Assembly (NCBI RefSeq): GCF_014323705.1
Contig: NZ_JABVEC010000008.1
Coordinates: 124,001-188,000 of the forward strand
From: Actinomadura alba
Lineage (GTDB): Bacteria > Actinomycetota > Actinomycetes > Streptosporangiales > Streptosporangiaceae
DNA length: 64,000 nt
Direction: 5' to 3'
In this document: positions 21,030 to 30,125 of the stretch, in pieces
Layout of the letters: each line of letters begins with the position of its first letter
Numbering within the stretch: position 1 is the stretch's first letter
Notes under the pieces: generated by a model
Seen by the model: only the letters and a program-made list of their open reading frames with translations
Told to the model about the DNA's origin: nothing
Database searches by the model: none
Program-made: the position numbers and the translations under genes

Positions 21030-22278
21030 CCTTGGGGGGCACGGCCTCGGCCGGCCGGCGATCGCGGAGGATCCCGACCAGCAGCGGCGGCAGGAGCGCG
21101 CACTGGGCGGCCACCGCGATCCAGAAGAGGGCTGCGTGTCCGGACTGCTCGCCCACCCGGTATCCCTGGCCTCCGACGATGCCGCTGATGAAGGCCCCGA
21201 TCCCGGCCGCGAGCCGTTGCCGGCCGAACACCACGGCGGGTGGGCGCGGCGATCGGCCGAGCGCTTCGAGGTCGTTCTTGAGGAAGAGCACGATCTCGCC
21301 GAGGCTGATCAGCAGGGCTCCGGCCAAGATCGCGGGCCGGTTGCCGATGGCCAAGACCGCCATGCCTGCGCCCATCGCCGTGAATCCGAACCGCATCGCG
21401 CGGGAGTAGCGGAGCCCGGCGATCCAGTCCGACAGGACCGGCTGCATGAAGACAACGACGAGTGCGTAGATCGTGAGGACGAATCCGTAGTAGGCCGCCG
21501 AGGTCCGCGGTATGGCGTAGACCGCGAGGTAGTGCTGGAAGAACATGAACACGTACACGCTCAGCACGGTGACCGCGAACGGCAGGGCCGCGGCCCCAGC
21601 CGGCATCCGCTTCCGGCGGGGGGCCGGCGCGGCGCCGGCGTTGTCCTCGGGCCGGTCCGGGGCCTCGGCGGGGAGGATGGCGTGTCCGATGGTGACCGCC
21701 GCGAACAGCGCGGTGACCGCCGCGAACAAGCCCATGGAGGCGTTCAGGACGAAGGGGGCCGCCGCGAGAGGGCCCAGCGCGATCCCCGCGTTCAGCGCGG
21801 AGGTACTCGCCGACAGCAGCATCGGCCGCTGTGTCTCAGCGGTCCGGTGCACCAGGTAGGCCTTGTTGGCGGGCAGGTAGAGGGCCGCGCCGCAGGAGAC
21901 CAGGAACAGGGCGATGACCGCGGCCACCGGCCAGCGCAGGCCGGGCAGGAAGGCCGCGAAGCCCACGGTGCGGATCATCAGGGCCACCAGCATGGTGCGC
22001 TGCAGCCCGATCCGCTCGGCGACGGCCGCGCCCACCACCCCGCCGGAGAACTGCACCAGCGAGGCGACCGCGAGCACCACACCGACGGTGCCGAGTCCCA
22101 TGCCGAGCCGTTCGTGCAAGAGCACCGACATGAAGGGCAGCACCGCGAAGCTGCCCAGCGGGATGAGAAACGAGCTGACCAGCAGAAACCGTTGTGGACC
22201 GGTCAGCGCTCCAAGGCCGGACCGCAGCCGGCCCGCGCGCAGCGGCACGAGCCGGCCGAGAATCCGCCGGGACATCAT
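20983..22278 (-). CDS. MFS transporter linked to a FecBCD importer
   Basis: About 431 residues with 12 predicted helices, including VLLHERLGMGLGTVGVVLAVASLVQFSGGVVGA near the N-terminus, typical of drug/H+ antiporter-like MFS proteins. It follows the FecB-like gene by 46 bp on the same strand, so it is probably in the ABC importer operon. An exporter next to an importer is the usual plan of siderophore or metallophore loci, but no biosynthesis gene is present. Start at 22278 (two ATGs in a row) has only a weak AGCAGG upstream. Confidence 0.8.
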   Translation of the reverse strand: MMSRRILGRLVPLRAGRLRSGLGALTGPQRFLLVSSFLIPLGSFAVLPFMSVLLHERLGMGLGTVGVVLAVASLVQFSGGVVGAAVAERIGLQRTMLVALMIRTVGFAAFLPGLRWPVAAVIALFLVSCGAALYLPANKAYLVHRTAETQRPMLLSASTSALNAGIALGPLAAAPFVLNASMGLFAAVTALFAAVTIGHAILPAEAPDRPEDNAGAAPAPRRKRMPAGAAALPFAVTVLSVYVFMFFQHYLAVYAIPRTSAAYYGFVLTIYALVVVFMQPVLSDWIAGLRYSRAMRFGFTAMGAGMAVLAIGNRPAILAGALLISLGEIVLFLKNDLEALGRSPRPPAVVFGRQRLAAGIGAFISGIVGGQGYRVGEQSGHAALFWIAVAAQCALLPPLLVGILRDRRPAEAVPPKVMGPRPSRGRSWRVR

Positions 22279-22324
22279 CGCCTGCTGCCGGCCGAGACGA
22301 CCGGCCGCCCGATGCCCACCCGGG

Positions 22325-23326
22325 TCATCGTCCGATCGACCGCAGGTACTTCCCGAGCGTCTCGGCGGCCTTGATGTTGCGGGGTCCGCTGACGGCGTCT
22401 CCGTAGGACAACACGAGGTAGTGCTCATTCTTGATCGCCGGGGCGGACTTCAGCTGCGGCAGGGACTCCAGGTAGGAGATCTTGTCCTTGACGGGCTGGT
22501 CGGCGTAGTCGATGATCACGATGACTTCGGGCTTGGCCTTGACCACGGGCTCCCATCCCACCGAGGTCCAGCCCTTGTCGAGGTCGCCGAAGACATTGGT
22601 CCCGCCGGCGACCGCGATGATGTCGGTGGGCGAGGCGTGCCGACCGGCGGTGTAGGGCTGGTCGGTACCGGAGTCGTACACGAAGACCTTGGCGGGGTCG
22701 CCCTGCGCGGGCCAGGTCTTCTTGACCGCGGCGACGCGGTTCTTGAGGTCGGTGATGACCTGCTCGGCCCGCGCCTGGACGCCGAAGATCTTGCCGAGGT
22801 TGTCCAGGTCGGTGTACAGGGCCTCCAGTGGAGGCACGTCGACGCTCTTGTCACCCTTTTCGAAGCAGGTTTCGGTCTGCAGGTAGCTGGAGACGCCGAT
22901 CTGGCGGAGCAGGGCGGGTGTGATGCCGCGTTCTTCGCTGAAGCCGAAGTTCCATCCGGCCAGGACCCAGTCGGCCTTGGCCGCGATGACGATCTCTCGG
23001 GTGATCCGTTCGGTGCCGAGCCGCCGCACCTTGGTGTAGTCGTCTCGCCAGGGCGAGCCGGCGATGGAGGGGTCAGCCAGTTTGTTCATGACGTAGCCGC
23101 GCATCCGGGGGGCAAGTCCGAGGGAGAACATCTTCTCGGCGCCGCTGACGTCATAGGCCACCGGTCGCTGCGGGGTGGTGTAGGTGACGTCGGTGCCGCA
23201 GTTGGTGATGGTGACCGAGGCGGGCGCCTTGGCCGAGGGCTCCACCGAAGCGCCACAACCGATGGTCAACAGCCCGGTGGCCAGGACGCCGGCGACCAGG
23301 CGAGGTGAACGCGAGAAAGCGGCCAT
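22325..23326 (-). CDS. FecB/BtuF-type substrate-binding lipoprotein
   Basis: A 333-residue class III binding protein: lipobox LTIGC (Cys24), then two lobes joined by a long helix (about 150-185). Motifs PQRPVAYDVSGAEKMFSLGL and the PTDIIAVAGGTNVFGD region are typical of iron-siderophore, haem or cobalamin binding proteins. It is the third gene of a permease-ATPase-binding-protein operon. AAAGGA is 8 bases before the ATG at 23326; an ATG two codons earlier is also possible. The ligand is unknown; nearby copper genes make a metallophore plausible. Confidence 0.88.
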   Translation of the reverse strand: MAAFSRSPRLVAGVLATGLLTIGCGASVEPSAKAPASVTITNCGTDVTYTTPQRPVAYDVSGAEKMFSLGLAPRMRGYVMNKLADPSIAGSPWRDDYTKVRRLGTERITREIVIAAKADWVLAGWNFGFSEERGITPALLRQIGVSSYLQTETCFEKGDKSVDVPPLEALYTDLDNLGKIFGVQARAEQVITDLKNRVAAVKKTWPAQGDPAKVFVYDSGTDQPYTAGRHASPTDIIAVAGGTNVFGDLDKGWTSVGWEPVVKAKPEVIVIIDYADQPVKDKISYLESLPQLKSAPAIKNEHYLVLSYGDAVSGPRNIKAAETLGKYLRSIGR

Positions 23327-23328
23327 GG

Positions 23329-24129
23329 TCATGTTCCTTTCGAGGGGGTGATCGGGGTGAGGGTCGGGTCGAGGTGGAAGAGCAGCTGGGGCGCTCCGGT
23401 GTGCGGATGGTCGACGATCGTGACGTCGACGCCGAAGACGCGGCGGACGAGTTCGGGAGTGAGCACCTCGGCCGGCGTGCCGTCGGCGACCAGCGAGCCG
23501 GCGCTCAGTACCGCGATGCGGTTGCACACCGCGGCGGCCAGGTTGAGGTCGTGCAGTGCGACCAGCACGGTGAGTTGCGATCCGCGAAGGTAGGACAGCA
23601 GTTCGATCTGGTGGCGCACGTCCAGGTGGTTGGTGGGTTCGTCGAAGACCAGGACGCGGGGTTGCTGGACCAGGGCCCGGGCGATCAGGACCCGCTGGCG
23701 TTCCCCTCCGGACAGGGTCAGCACGCTGCGGTCGGCGAGGTGATCGATGTCCAGCCGACGCATCGCCTCCCTGCACAGGTCCTGTTCACGGCCGTTCAGG
23801 GGACGGTTGCCCCGAATGTGGGGGGCGCGGCCCAGTGCCACCAGTTCCTCGACGGTGAAGTCGAGGTCGGTATGGCTGTCCTGGGTCAGTGCCGCGATGA
23901 CCTGGGCGCTGTCGCGCAGCTTGAGCGAAGCCAGGTCGGTGCCGTCGAACAGCACCGCGCCCGAGGTCGGGCACAGTGCCCGGTAGACGCACCGCAGTGC
24001 GGTCGACTTGCCGCTTCCGTTCGGGCCGACCAGCCCGACGACCTGTCCGGTCTCCACCTCCAGCCGCAACCGGTCGATGAGCGTACGGCCGGCGATCTCG
24101 ACCGAGACATCCCGCAAGGACAACACCAT
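23329..24129 (-). CDS. ABC transporter ATPase, FecE/BtuD type
   Basis: A 266-residue ATPase with Walker A GPNGSGKS at 35-42, signature LSGGERQR near 138, Walker B VLVFDEPTNHLD and H-loop ALHDLNLAA. This pattern is the FepC/FhuC/BtuD type that drives import of iron-siderophore, haem or B12. Its start follows the permease stop directly (TAAATG) and its stop meets the start of the binding protein. Confidence 0.95.
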   Translation of the reverse strand: MVLSLRDVSVEIAGRTLIDRLRLEVETGQVVGLVGPNGSGKSTALRCVYRALCPTSGAVLFDGTDLASLKLRDSAQVIAALTQDSHTDLDFTVEELVALGRAPHIRGNRPLNGREQDLCREAMRRLDIDHLADRSVLTLSGGERQRVLIARALVQQPRVLVFDEPTNHLDVRHQIELLSYLRGSQLTVLVALHDLNLAAAVCNRIAVLSAGSLVADGTPAEVLTPELVRRVFGVDVTIVDHPHTGAPQLLFHLDPTLTPITPSKGT

Positions 24130-25245
24130 TTACCGGCCTCCGAACAGGTATCCGCGGCGGCGCATCAGTGTGATGAACACCGGGACTCCGACCAGTGCCG
24201 TGATCACGCCCAGTGGCAGCTCCTCAGGCGGCACCAGGGTCCGCGCGAGCACGTCGACCCACACCAGAAAGCACGCCCCGGCCAGCGGGGCGATGACGAA
24301 CACCCGGCGGTGAGTGGATCCGACCAGGATTCTGAGCATGTGCGGGAGGATGAGCCCGACGAAGGGGATCGCACCGCTGACGGCGACGATCAATCCGGTG
24401 GCGACGGCGGTGAGCAGGAACAGCCTGCGGCGCAGCGCCTGGGCGTCCACTCCGAGGCTGGCGGCGGTCTCATCGCCCATCGACAGCACGTCCAGGGCAC
24501 GGCTGCTGCGCAACAGCACCACGATCGACACGACCACCGATACGGTCACCAGCGGCAGCGACTGCCACGACGCACCCCCGAGGCTGCCCAGCAACCAGAA
24601 CAGCACCGTGCGGGCGGCTTGGGCGTTCGGCGACAGGAACACCAGCATGCTCATCACCGCCTGGAATCCGTACGTCAACGCCACCCCGGTCAAGAGCAGA
24701 CGCAGCGGAGTGAGCCCGAGTGGCCCGCGCGCCGCGAGGTACACCAGCACCGTGGCGCCGAGCGCTCCCGCGAACGCCGCGGCCGAGATCGCGTACACGC
24801 CCAATCCGGCGAAGACCCCGAAGACGACGACGGCGGCGGCGCCCACCGACGCTCCTGAGGAGATACCGAGGACGAACGGGTCCGCGAGCGCGTTGCGCAC
24901 CAGCGCCTGGATCGCGACTCCCACGACGCTGAGTCCCGCGCCGACGACCGCGGCCAGCAGCACCCGCGGCGTGCGCACATGCCAGACGATGGAGTATCCG
25001 GTGACGTCCTCCGCCTGGATGCTGCCGCCGGTGAGCGCGGCGATCAGGAAATGGACGACGTCTCCGGGCGGCACGACAGTGGGCCCCAAGGCGATCCCGG
25101 CCAACACCGAGAGCAGCAATGCCACGGACAGCGATACGACCGTCGTGGTCATCCGGCCACGGCCCCGCCGGCCGCCGCGAGCACCGTCCGGACTGGAGGC
25201 GGTGACCGGAGTGGAGCGGGCGGTATCAGGAAGTTCCCGGGTCAC
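24130..25245 (-). CDS. ABC transporter permease, FecCD family
   Basis: About 371 residues with 9-10 helices; the signature RTPRVLLAAVVGAGLSVVGVAIQALVRNALADP and the cytoplasmic coupling segment GAIPFVGLILPHMLR are those of FecCD/BtuC permeases. The GTG at 25245 has GGGGA 8 bases upstream; the open frame continues further but those codons are Arg/Pro-rich and unlike the family. First gene of the import operon. A single permease implies a homodimer. Confidence 0.93.
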   Translation of the reverse strand: MTRELPDTARSTPVTASSPDGARGGRRGRGRMTTTVVSLSVALLLSVLAGIALGPTVVPPGDVVHFLIAALTGGSIQAEDVTGYSIVWHVRTPRVLLAAVVGAGLSVVGVAIQALVRNALADPFVLGISSGASVGAAAVVVFGVFAGLGVYAISAAAFAGALGATVLVYLAARGPLGLTPLRLLLTGVALTYGFQAVMSMLVFLSPNAQAARTVLFWLLGSLGGASWQSLPLVTVSVVVSIVVLLRSSRALDVLSMGDETAASLGVDAQALRRRLFLLTAVATGLIVAVSGAIPFVGLILPHMLRILVGSTHRRVFVIAPLAGACFLVWVDVLARTLVPPEELPLGVITALVGVPVFITLMRRRGYLFGGR

Positions 25246-25553
25246 GGAGCGGTCCCCGCGGCGGCGGCCCAGGTACCGCAGACGATCGGCCGGCTCTTTG
25301 TTCTCTGCCGGGTTCTCACCCGGCTTGCGGTCGGAGGGGCGGATCTGGTCGGCATGCGAACTCCATCGGGTCTGATCCCGGCCGGGCATGGTGGCGTGAG
25401 TCGTGCCGTGCGTCACGGCATACGGGGCCGGGAATGGCCGAGCGTGGGGGGAAGGGCATCGGCGTGCGATCGGACGCATGATCAGCAGCCCGGCAGCACC
25501 TATGGGCGCGTCACGACAGCGAGCAGCCGTGAACCACCGGGATGAGGTCCGTC
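25246..25553. other. Leader region of the ABC import operon, no gene seen
   Basis: About 310 bp. It must contain the operon promoter. A CCGG/CCGG-type stem near the permease start recalls one arm of a cobalamin riboswitch, but the conserved B12 box (GCCACTG) is missing, so no riboswitch is called. Confidence 0.4.
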
Positions 25554-25585
25554 AGACCCGCATCACACGCCCATCGCGCGGGTCT
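25554..25585 (-). terminator. Inverted repeat after the small membrane protein gene
   Basis: AGACCCGC-N16-GCGGGTCT, a perfect 8-bp inverted repeat 25 bp beyond the stop of the minus-strand membrane protein gene. No T-run follows; it may be a weak terminator separating that gene from the ABC operon. Confidence 0.4.
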
Positions 25586-25610
25586 CTCCGAGCACCTCGA
25601 ACAGGCCGTC

Positions 25611-26216
25611 TCAGGCCGTGAGGCACTTCTTCGAGAGAGGAAGCCGCGCGGGCGGCCCGCGCCTGACCATGATGTGCCGCAGGACGCGGGAGTGCGGGGA
25701 GGGCGGCCGGCGCCATACCGGCGTCGACCACGTCAAAGTGCGTACCGGCTCCGGCGCCGGCCAGAGCAAGGGGCGCAGGACCCAGCCCGCCAGGCGGCGG
25801 ACGAGGCCGCACAACCCGGCCTCGCCACACTCGAGCCACCACGCCGTCACGAGCCCGGCCACCGCGTGCATCAGCAGCATCGACAGGCCGGGGAAACCCC
25901 CGTGCCCGTCCATCGCGGACACCTGCCCGCCAGTGGCCACGTGAAGAAGAGGCTCCATCGCGGGCATCGGGGACAGCCACGACAGCAGCACATGCAAGAC
26001 GACCTGGCAGACGCCCACGGCGGGCAAGATCGTCGCCACCGTGTGCTCACGCCCGGTCAGCGCCAGGGCGATCAGGAAGATCGCTACGAAGGCGACCAGC
26101 AGGGCCGGCCGATGCACTGACCCGCCTCCCCAGGCGTGCCCGGCAGCGCCCAGTACGCTGCACGCCGCGGAGAATCCCGCCGCGCGCACCCAGCGCACCG
26201 CCGATGACAGGCCCAT
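25611..26216 (-). CDS. Small membrane protein, paralogue of the protein at 19267-19830
   Basis: About 201 residues with four hydrophobic helices (FSAACSVLGAAGHAW, LVAFVAIFLIALALTG, AVGVCQVVLHVLLSW, HAVAGLVTAWWLECGEAGL) and the end LRHIMVRRGPPARL. Layout and end motif match the protein near 19.3 kb: both have AAGH at the end of helix 1, VLHxL in helix 3 and TAWWLxxGEA in helix 4. Function unknown. The two copies bracket the copper and ABC-import genes. Start ATG at 26216 has no strong ribosome site. Confidence 0.7.
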   Translation of the reverse strand: MGLSSAVRWVRAAGFSAACSVLGAAGHAWGGGSVHRPALLVAFVAIFLIALALTGREHTVATILPAVGVCQVVLHVLLSWLSPMPAMEPLLHVATGGQVSAMDGHGGFPGLSMLLMHAVAGLVTAWWLECGEAGLCGLVRRLAGWVLRPLLWPAPEPVRTLTWSTPVWRRPPSPHSRVLRHIMVRRGPPARLPLSKKCLTA

Positions 26217-26318
26217 AGCAGGTGAATCTTCCCAACGGCCGCACGTCTGAGGCAAGAGAGGTCCCTGTCCATTCACCAGGGTCCTTGTGCAGCCCGTGCG
26301 GCAGCTGGGCGAATACCC

Positions 26319-26354
26319 TTGACGGATCACATGATTGTCATATCATCGCGATAT
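26319..26354 (+). promoter_or_regulatory. Promoter with nested palindromes in front of the CmtR-type repressor gene
   Basis: TTGACG (26319-26324), 16 bp, TATCAT (26341-26346) predicts a start at about 26353, which is the A of the ATG, so the mRNA is probably leaderless. Two overlapping palindromes cover the -10: ATGAT-N6-ATCAT (26331-26346) and ATATC-N5-GATAT (26340-26354). These are likely the autoregulatory operator. Confidence 0.6.
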
Positions 26355-26751
26355 GGCGATTGATTCTGAGTGTGGATTGACTTCCCTGGATGGGCTGGCA
26401 CCGGCGGCTGCGCTGTTCCACTCGTTGGCCGACCCGGTACGGCTCTCGATCGTGCAGCGGCTGGCGTGTGGCGAGGCCCGGGTGGTCGACCTGACCCGTG
26501 AGCTTGATCTGGCGCAGTCCACGGTCTCCAAGCACCTGGGCTGCCTGCGCGGTTGCAAGCTGGTGGACTACCGCGCCGAGGGCCGCCAGTCGTTCTATTT
26601 CATCGCCGCCCCCGAACTGCTGGACCTACTGCGCTCGGCCGAGCATCTGCTGACCGCCACCGACCGCGCGGTCGCGCTGTGCCCGACCTACGGCATCGGC
26701 TCCCCGGACGAGCAGACCACGCAGCGGGTAACCGGAACGGTGGCATCGTGA
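26353..26751 (+). CDS. ArsR/SmtB-family metal-sensing repressor, CmtR type
   Basis: A 132-residue winged-helix repressor; recognition helix LAQSTVSKHLGCLRGC. Cys64 and Cys68 in the recognition helix plus Cys110 in the C-terminal tail (VALCPTYG) reproduce the three-Cys Cd(II)/Pb(II) site known from CmtR of Mycobacterium tuberculosis (C57, C61, C102). Metal binding should release it from DNA. It overlaps the next gene, a cation efflux protein, by 4 bp (GTGA), so the two form an autoregulated resistance operon. Confidence 0.9.
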   Translation: MAIDSECGLTSLDGLAPAAALFHSLADPVRLSIVQRLACGEARVVDLTRELDLAQSTVSKHLGCLRGCKLVDYRAEGRQSFYFIAAPELLDLLRSAEHLLTATDRAVALCPTYGIGSPDEQTTQRVTGTVAS

Positions 26752-27491
26752 CCACCACGCTGACCCTGGGGCCCTCGCCCGGCCGCCGGGCCGTGCTGGC
26801 CCGGCGGGTGCGGTGGCTGGTGGCCGCCACCATCACCTACAACCTCAGCGAGGCCGTCGTGGCGATCACCGCTGGGACGATCGCCTCATCGGGGGCGCTG
26901 GTTGCCTTCGGGCTGGACTCGGTGATCGAGGTGGCCTCGGCCGCCGCGATCGCCTGGCAGTTCTCCGCCCGCGACCCCACCGTCGTCGAGCAACGCGAGA
27001 AGCGGGCGCTGCGGATCATCGCGGTGTCGTTCTTCGCCCTGGCCGCCTACGTCACCGCCGACTCGGTGCGCACACTGCTCGGCTCCGGCGATGCAGAGCA
27101 CTCCACTCCCGGGCTGGTCCTGGCCGCCCTGTCCCTGGCGATCATGCCCGCATTGTCGTACGCCCAGCGCCGCACGGGGCGGGAACTGAGGTCGGCCAGC
27201 GCGGTCGCCGACTCCAAACAGACACTGCTGTGCACCTACCTGTCAGCCGTGCTGCTGGTCGGCCTGGCGGTCAACAGCCTGCTCGGATGGGCATGGGCCG
27301 ACCCGATCGCCGCACTGATCATCGCCGCTGTCGCCGTCAAGGAAGGCCGCGAAGCCTGGCTCGGGAACGCCTGCTGCGCCCTGCCCGCCGCAGCCGATGA
27401 CACGGCCGGTGACGCGACCGCCCAGCGTGCCGACACAACAGAGAAATCGGCGTGCACATCGTGCGGGCCCGGCTGCGCCTGCTGCTCCTGA
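26748..27491 (+). CDS. Cation diffusion facilitator-like metal efflux protein
   Basis: A 247-residue protein with about six membrane helices; GLDSVIEVASAA near helix 2 and ASAVADSKQTLLCTYLSAVLL near helix 5 are the conserved acidic positions of the CDF fold. The His-rich cytoplasmic domain of larger CDF proteins is absent. The C-terminus has a short Cys-rich tail, CTSCGPGCACCS, which could bind soft metals. It starts with GTG overlapping the CmtR-type gene, so Cd/Pb/Zn export is the likely role. Confidence 0.85.
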   Translation: MTTTLTLGPSPGRRAVLARRVRWLVAATITYNLSEAVVAITAGTIASSGALVAFGLDSVIEVASAAAIAWQFSARDPTVVEQREKRALRIIAVSFFALAAYVTADSVRTLLGSGDAEHSTPGLVLAALSLAIMPALSYAQRRTGRELRSASAVADSKQTLLCTYLSAVLLVGLAVNSLLGWAWADPIAALIIAAVAVKEGREAWLGNACCALPAAADDTAGDATAQRADTTEKSACTSCGPGCACCS

Positions 27492-27586
27492 CCGCGCGGC
27501 CCGGACCTCACTCCGCCCGCTCAACCTCCCCAGCCGTCAAGAAGAACGCCACGGCCGTCCGCATCGAAGAGCTCTCGTGGCCGCCC

Positions 27587-28312
27587 TCAGGAGCCACCCC
27601 GCCGGGAGCGTGCCCGAATCCGAAGCGCGTAAGTCACCAGAGCGCGAACCGGCGCGGGCGGGCAGCGTACTTCCAGGGCCGTGCGCAGTGGCTGGTCCAG
27701 CAGCGAAGCGGCCACCGCCGGAGCGAGCGCAGCCAAGGGGCCGGGCAGCCGGGCAGCCAGCAGGCCCCTGCTGGCAGCCTCCCAGAGCGCGCGACCCGCC
27801 TCGCTGGGCGCGAAGCAACGGCTCTCGAAGCCGCGCATCCAGCTTTCCACGTCGACCAGGTGACCGCCCGGGGGGTCGGGCAGGCCGAGGGCATCCGACA
27901 GGCCCAGATGGAAGGTGTACGCCGCGTCCCGTTCCTCACCCGTGACCGCCCGGTATCCGTGGCCGTCGATGAACCGCAGCGGGCACACAGTGAAACAGGC
28001 CAGGACATACTGCATCAGTTCAGGCGTGATTCCGGGCCGGTCGTGAACCCGGCGAAGCCCGTCGACGATCCTCCGCCCGCCGGCACTGTCCAGCCCTTGT
28101 CCGATCAGGGTGAACATGGCCGCCCCCGTCGCCTTGGCCCGACCGCGCGGCTCGGTGGTCATCCGGCCGGTGCCGTGCAGCACTCGGGCGATGTCCGGAA
28201 TGCCGAAGGTCCGGACGAAGCCCAGGGTGAGCCCGACTCGGGACTCCTCCGGCATCGTCTCCAGGACGAGCCGTGCGTAGGCGCGGTAGGCGCCGTGCAT
28301 CCCTGTGGTCAT
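27587..28312 (-). CDS. Oxygenase MpaB family (DUF2236-like) protein
   Basis: About 241 residues, mostly helical. LTLGFVRTFGIPDIARVL near 25, GQGLDSAGGRRIVDGLRRVHDR near 75 and FTVCPLRFIDGHGYRAV near 115 are like the MpaB/DUF2236 family, haem-type oxygenases named for the mycophenolate pathway enzyme of fungi; the bacterial reaction is mostly unknown. The ATG at 28312 has no clear ribosome site and the frame is open 64 codons further, so the start is uncertain. Convergent with the metal efflux operon. Confidence 0.65.
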   Translation of the reverse strand: MTTGMHGAYRAYARLVLETMPEESRVGLTLGFVRTFGIPDIARVLHGTGRMTTEPRGRAKATGAAMFTLIGQGLDSAGGRRIVDGLRRVHDRPGITPELMQYVLACFTVCPLRFIDGHGYRAVTGEERDAAYTFHLGLSDALGLPDPPGGHLVDVESWMRGFESRCFAPSEAGRALWEAASRGLLAARLPGPLAALAPAVAASLLDQPLRTALEVRCPPAPVRALVTYALRIRARSRRGGS

Positions 28313-28610
28313 CCGGTCGCGGTGACGACGGTCAGCGCCTCGCCGGTCACAGGCGCATACAAATTGCGGACCCGAAACTCGATTGAGTAGCTCTTCCCAG
28401 ATCTCGCCAACACTTTCCCTTTTGGACGACCCCGATCTCAGTGGAGTCACTGTCCGGAAGCTTCGGGGCACCTCGGACATGCCGTAGCGCAGGTAACAGC
28501 GCACCCCAATGATGATTGCCTCGGCGTATTTTGTCGCATCGGCCCGCTATCGTGCCTGCGGTCGGTACGGGACGGGTTACGACGGGGGCGCACCACATGC
28601 GGAAAGCGAC
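28313..28610. other. Divergent promoter region, no gene seen
   Basis: About 300 bp between two divergent genes, somewhat richer in A/T than the flanks. A TATCGT near 28551 is a possible -10 for the VWA operon; no matching -35 at a normal distance was found. Confidence 0.35.
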
Positions 28611-30125
28611 GTGACAGACGAACTCGCCCCGATCAAGGGAAATCCCCGCCTGTCGGACCTGCGTCGTCTGCTGGCGGAGGAGCCGGCCGACCCGGAGGTG
28701 GTGGAGCAGGCCCGGCGACGCAAGGAGTCCGCACTGCTGGACTTCGGGGTCGGGCAGAGCGTGGTGGCGTCCTGGTTGTACGCCAAGTGCCACCACCACA
28801 TTCCGACCATCGCGATCCCCACCGCCGCGGTGGTGGCCACCGGCGACGGCAGCTGCGCCCTGCTCTACAACCCGTACTTCTTCATGGAGCTGGACTTCGA
28901 CGGGGTCAAGTTCGTGCTGTTCCACGAGGCCCGGCACCTGATGCACCGGCACCTCTACGTGGACGAGGATCTGCGTACCGACCCGGCGTTCACACTGGCC
29001 GCCGAGGTGGCCATCAACCACGTCGCCCTGCGCCGGCTGAAACAGTCCGGCCTGCCCACGATTCCGGTACGCGCTCGGTCCGACGACGGGGACGCCGATC
29101 CGACTGGCGGCGGTGGAAAGAGCAACGGGGCGCGAGAGCCGGTCGGCGTCGACCCGGGGCTGATCTACCAGGCGTACCGGGAAGATCTGCGGCGGCAGGG
29201 CCTGTCCCCGCTGCCGTACGACGAGTTCAGTTACACCGACCTCACGGTGTACGGCGAGTTGCGCCGGATGAAGGCGCTCAACGAGCCCGTTCCCGCGTAC
29301 TGCATCCACCTGCAAGGTGACCCGGGCGATGATGACCGGGATGGCAACCGGAGCAACACGGCCGGTCGGTCGGGCGTCCCGATGGACGCCGAGACCGTGG
29401 AGCAGCTGGGTGGCGAGGTACTGCGCGAGGTGATGCAGGCCGCGCTGCGGGGGAATCCGGCGGCGCGCGGCGAGCTGCTCGACCTGGCCGACCGTACGGC
29501 CGACGGCGGGGAACGGCTGGACCGGCTGTGGGGCGGCCTGGGCCTGAACAAGCTGCGCGGCACCACCCCGAGAACCCGCCGGGTCGACTGGTGGCAGCGG
29601 TGGTTGACCGACGTGCTCGCCTCGAAGCTGGACGAGAGCGACCGGCTGATCTACCCGAAGAAGCACGGCGCGATAATGCTGGCGCTGGGCCACGACCCGA
29701 TGCTGACCCGACGCGGACCGGAGCGGACGAAGGTGGTGCTCATCGCGCTCGACACGTCGGGATCGATGCCCGACTCCGTGGTCGACTGGCTGACCACCCT
29801 GGTCGGGCAGACCGACGGGGTGGAGAGCCACTGGCTCGGCTTCGACGGCGTCGTGGTGCCGTTCGTACCCGGGGAACGGGTGCTGGGCGGAGGCGGCACC
29901 AATTTCCAGAACGTCGTCGACTACGCCGAGGGCAGGCTCGAGGTGAACGGCAAGCGGTTCGAGGTGGAACCCGACGCGATCATCATGGCGACCGACGGGT
30001 ACGCGCCCCACGTCACCCCCGCCGACCCCGACCGATGGATCTGGCTGATCACCGACAACGGCGATGACTGGCCGGAACGGCATCACCCCCCGATGGCCTG
30101 CCACCGGGTCACGCCCGAACGATGA
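28611..30125 (+). CDS. Metallopeptidase-like VWA domain protein (DUF2201/COG3864 type)
   Basis: A 504-residue protein. The N-terminal half has a zincin-like HEARH at 105-109 within KFVLFHEARHLMHRH; the C-terminal half is a von Willebrand A domain with the metal-ion (MIDAS) motif DTSGS at 381-385 in VVLIALDTSGSMPD and TDG at 461-463. No signal peptide, so cytosolic. It starts with GTG, GGAAAG upstream, and overlaps the following AAA ATPase by 4 bp (ATGA). VWA/MoxR-type AAA pairs generally act as chaperones or metal-insertion machines; the target here is unknown. Confidence 0.88.
   Translation: MTDELAPIKGNPRLSDLRRLLAEEPADPEVVEQARRRKESALLDFGVGQSVVASWLYAKCHHHIPTIAIPTAAVVATGDGSCALLYNPYFFMELDFDGVKFVLFHEARHLMHRHLYVDEDLRTDPAFTLAAEVAINHVALRRLKQSGLPTIPVRARSDDGDADPTGGGGKSNGAREPVGVDPGLIYQAYREDLRRQGLSPLPYDEFSYTDLTVYGELRRMKALNEPVPAYCIHLQGDPGDDDRDGNRSNTAGRSGVPMDAETVEQLGGEVLREVMQAALRGNPAARGELLDLADRTADGGERLDRLWGGLGLNKLRGTTPRTRRVDWWQRWLTDVLASKLDESDRLIYPKKHGAIMLALGHDPMLTRRGPERTKVVLIALDTSGSMPDSVVDWLTTLVGQTDGVESHWLGFDGVVVPFVPGERVLGGGGTNFQNVVDYAEGRLEVNGKRFEVEPDAIIMATDGYAPHVTPADPDRWIWLITDNGDDWPERHHPPMACHRVTPER

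Noticed and set aside
25246..25330. Cobalamin riboswitch before the FecCD permease
   Set aside because: A CCGGG/CCCGG stem and an ACCTG are present, but the conserved B12 box GCCACTG and the expected spacing are missing.
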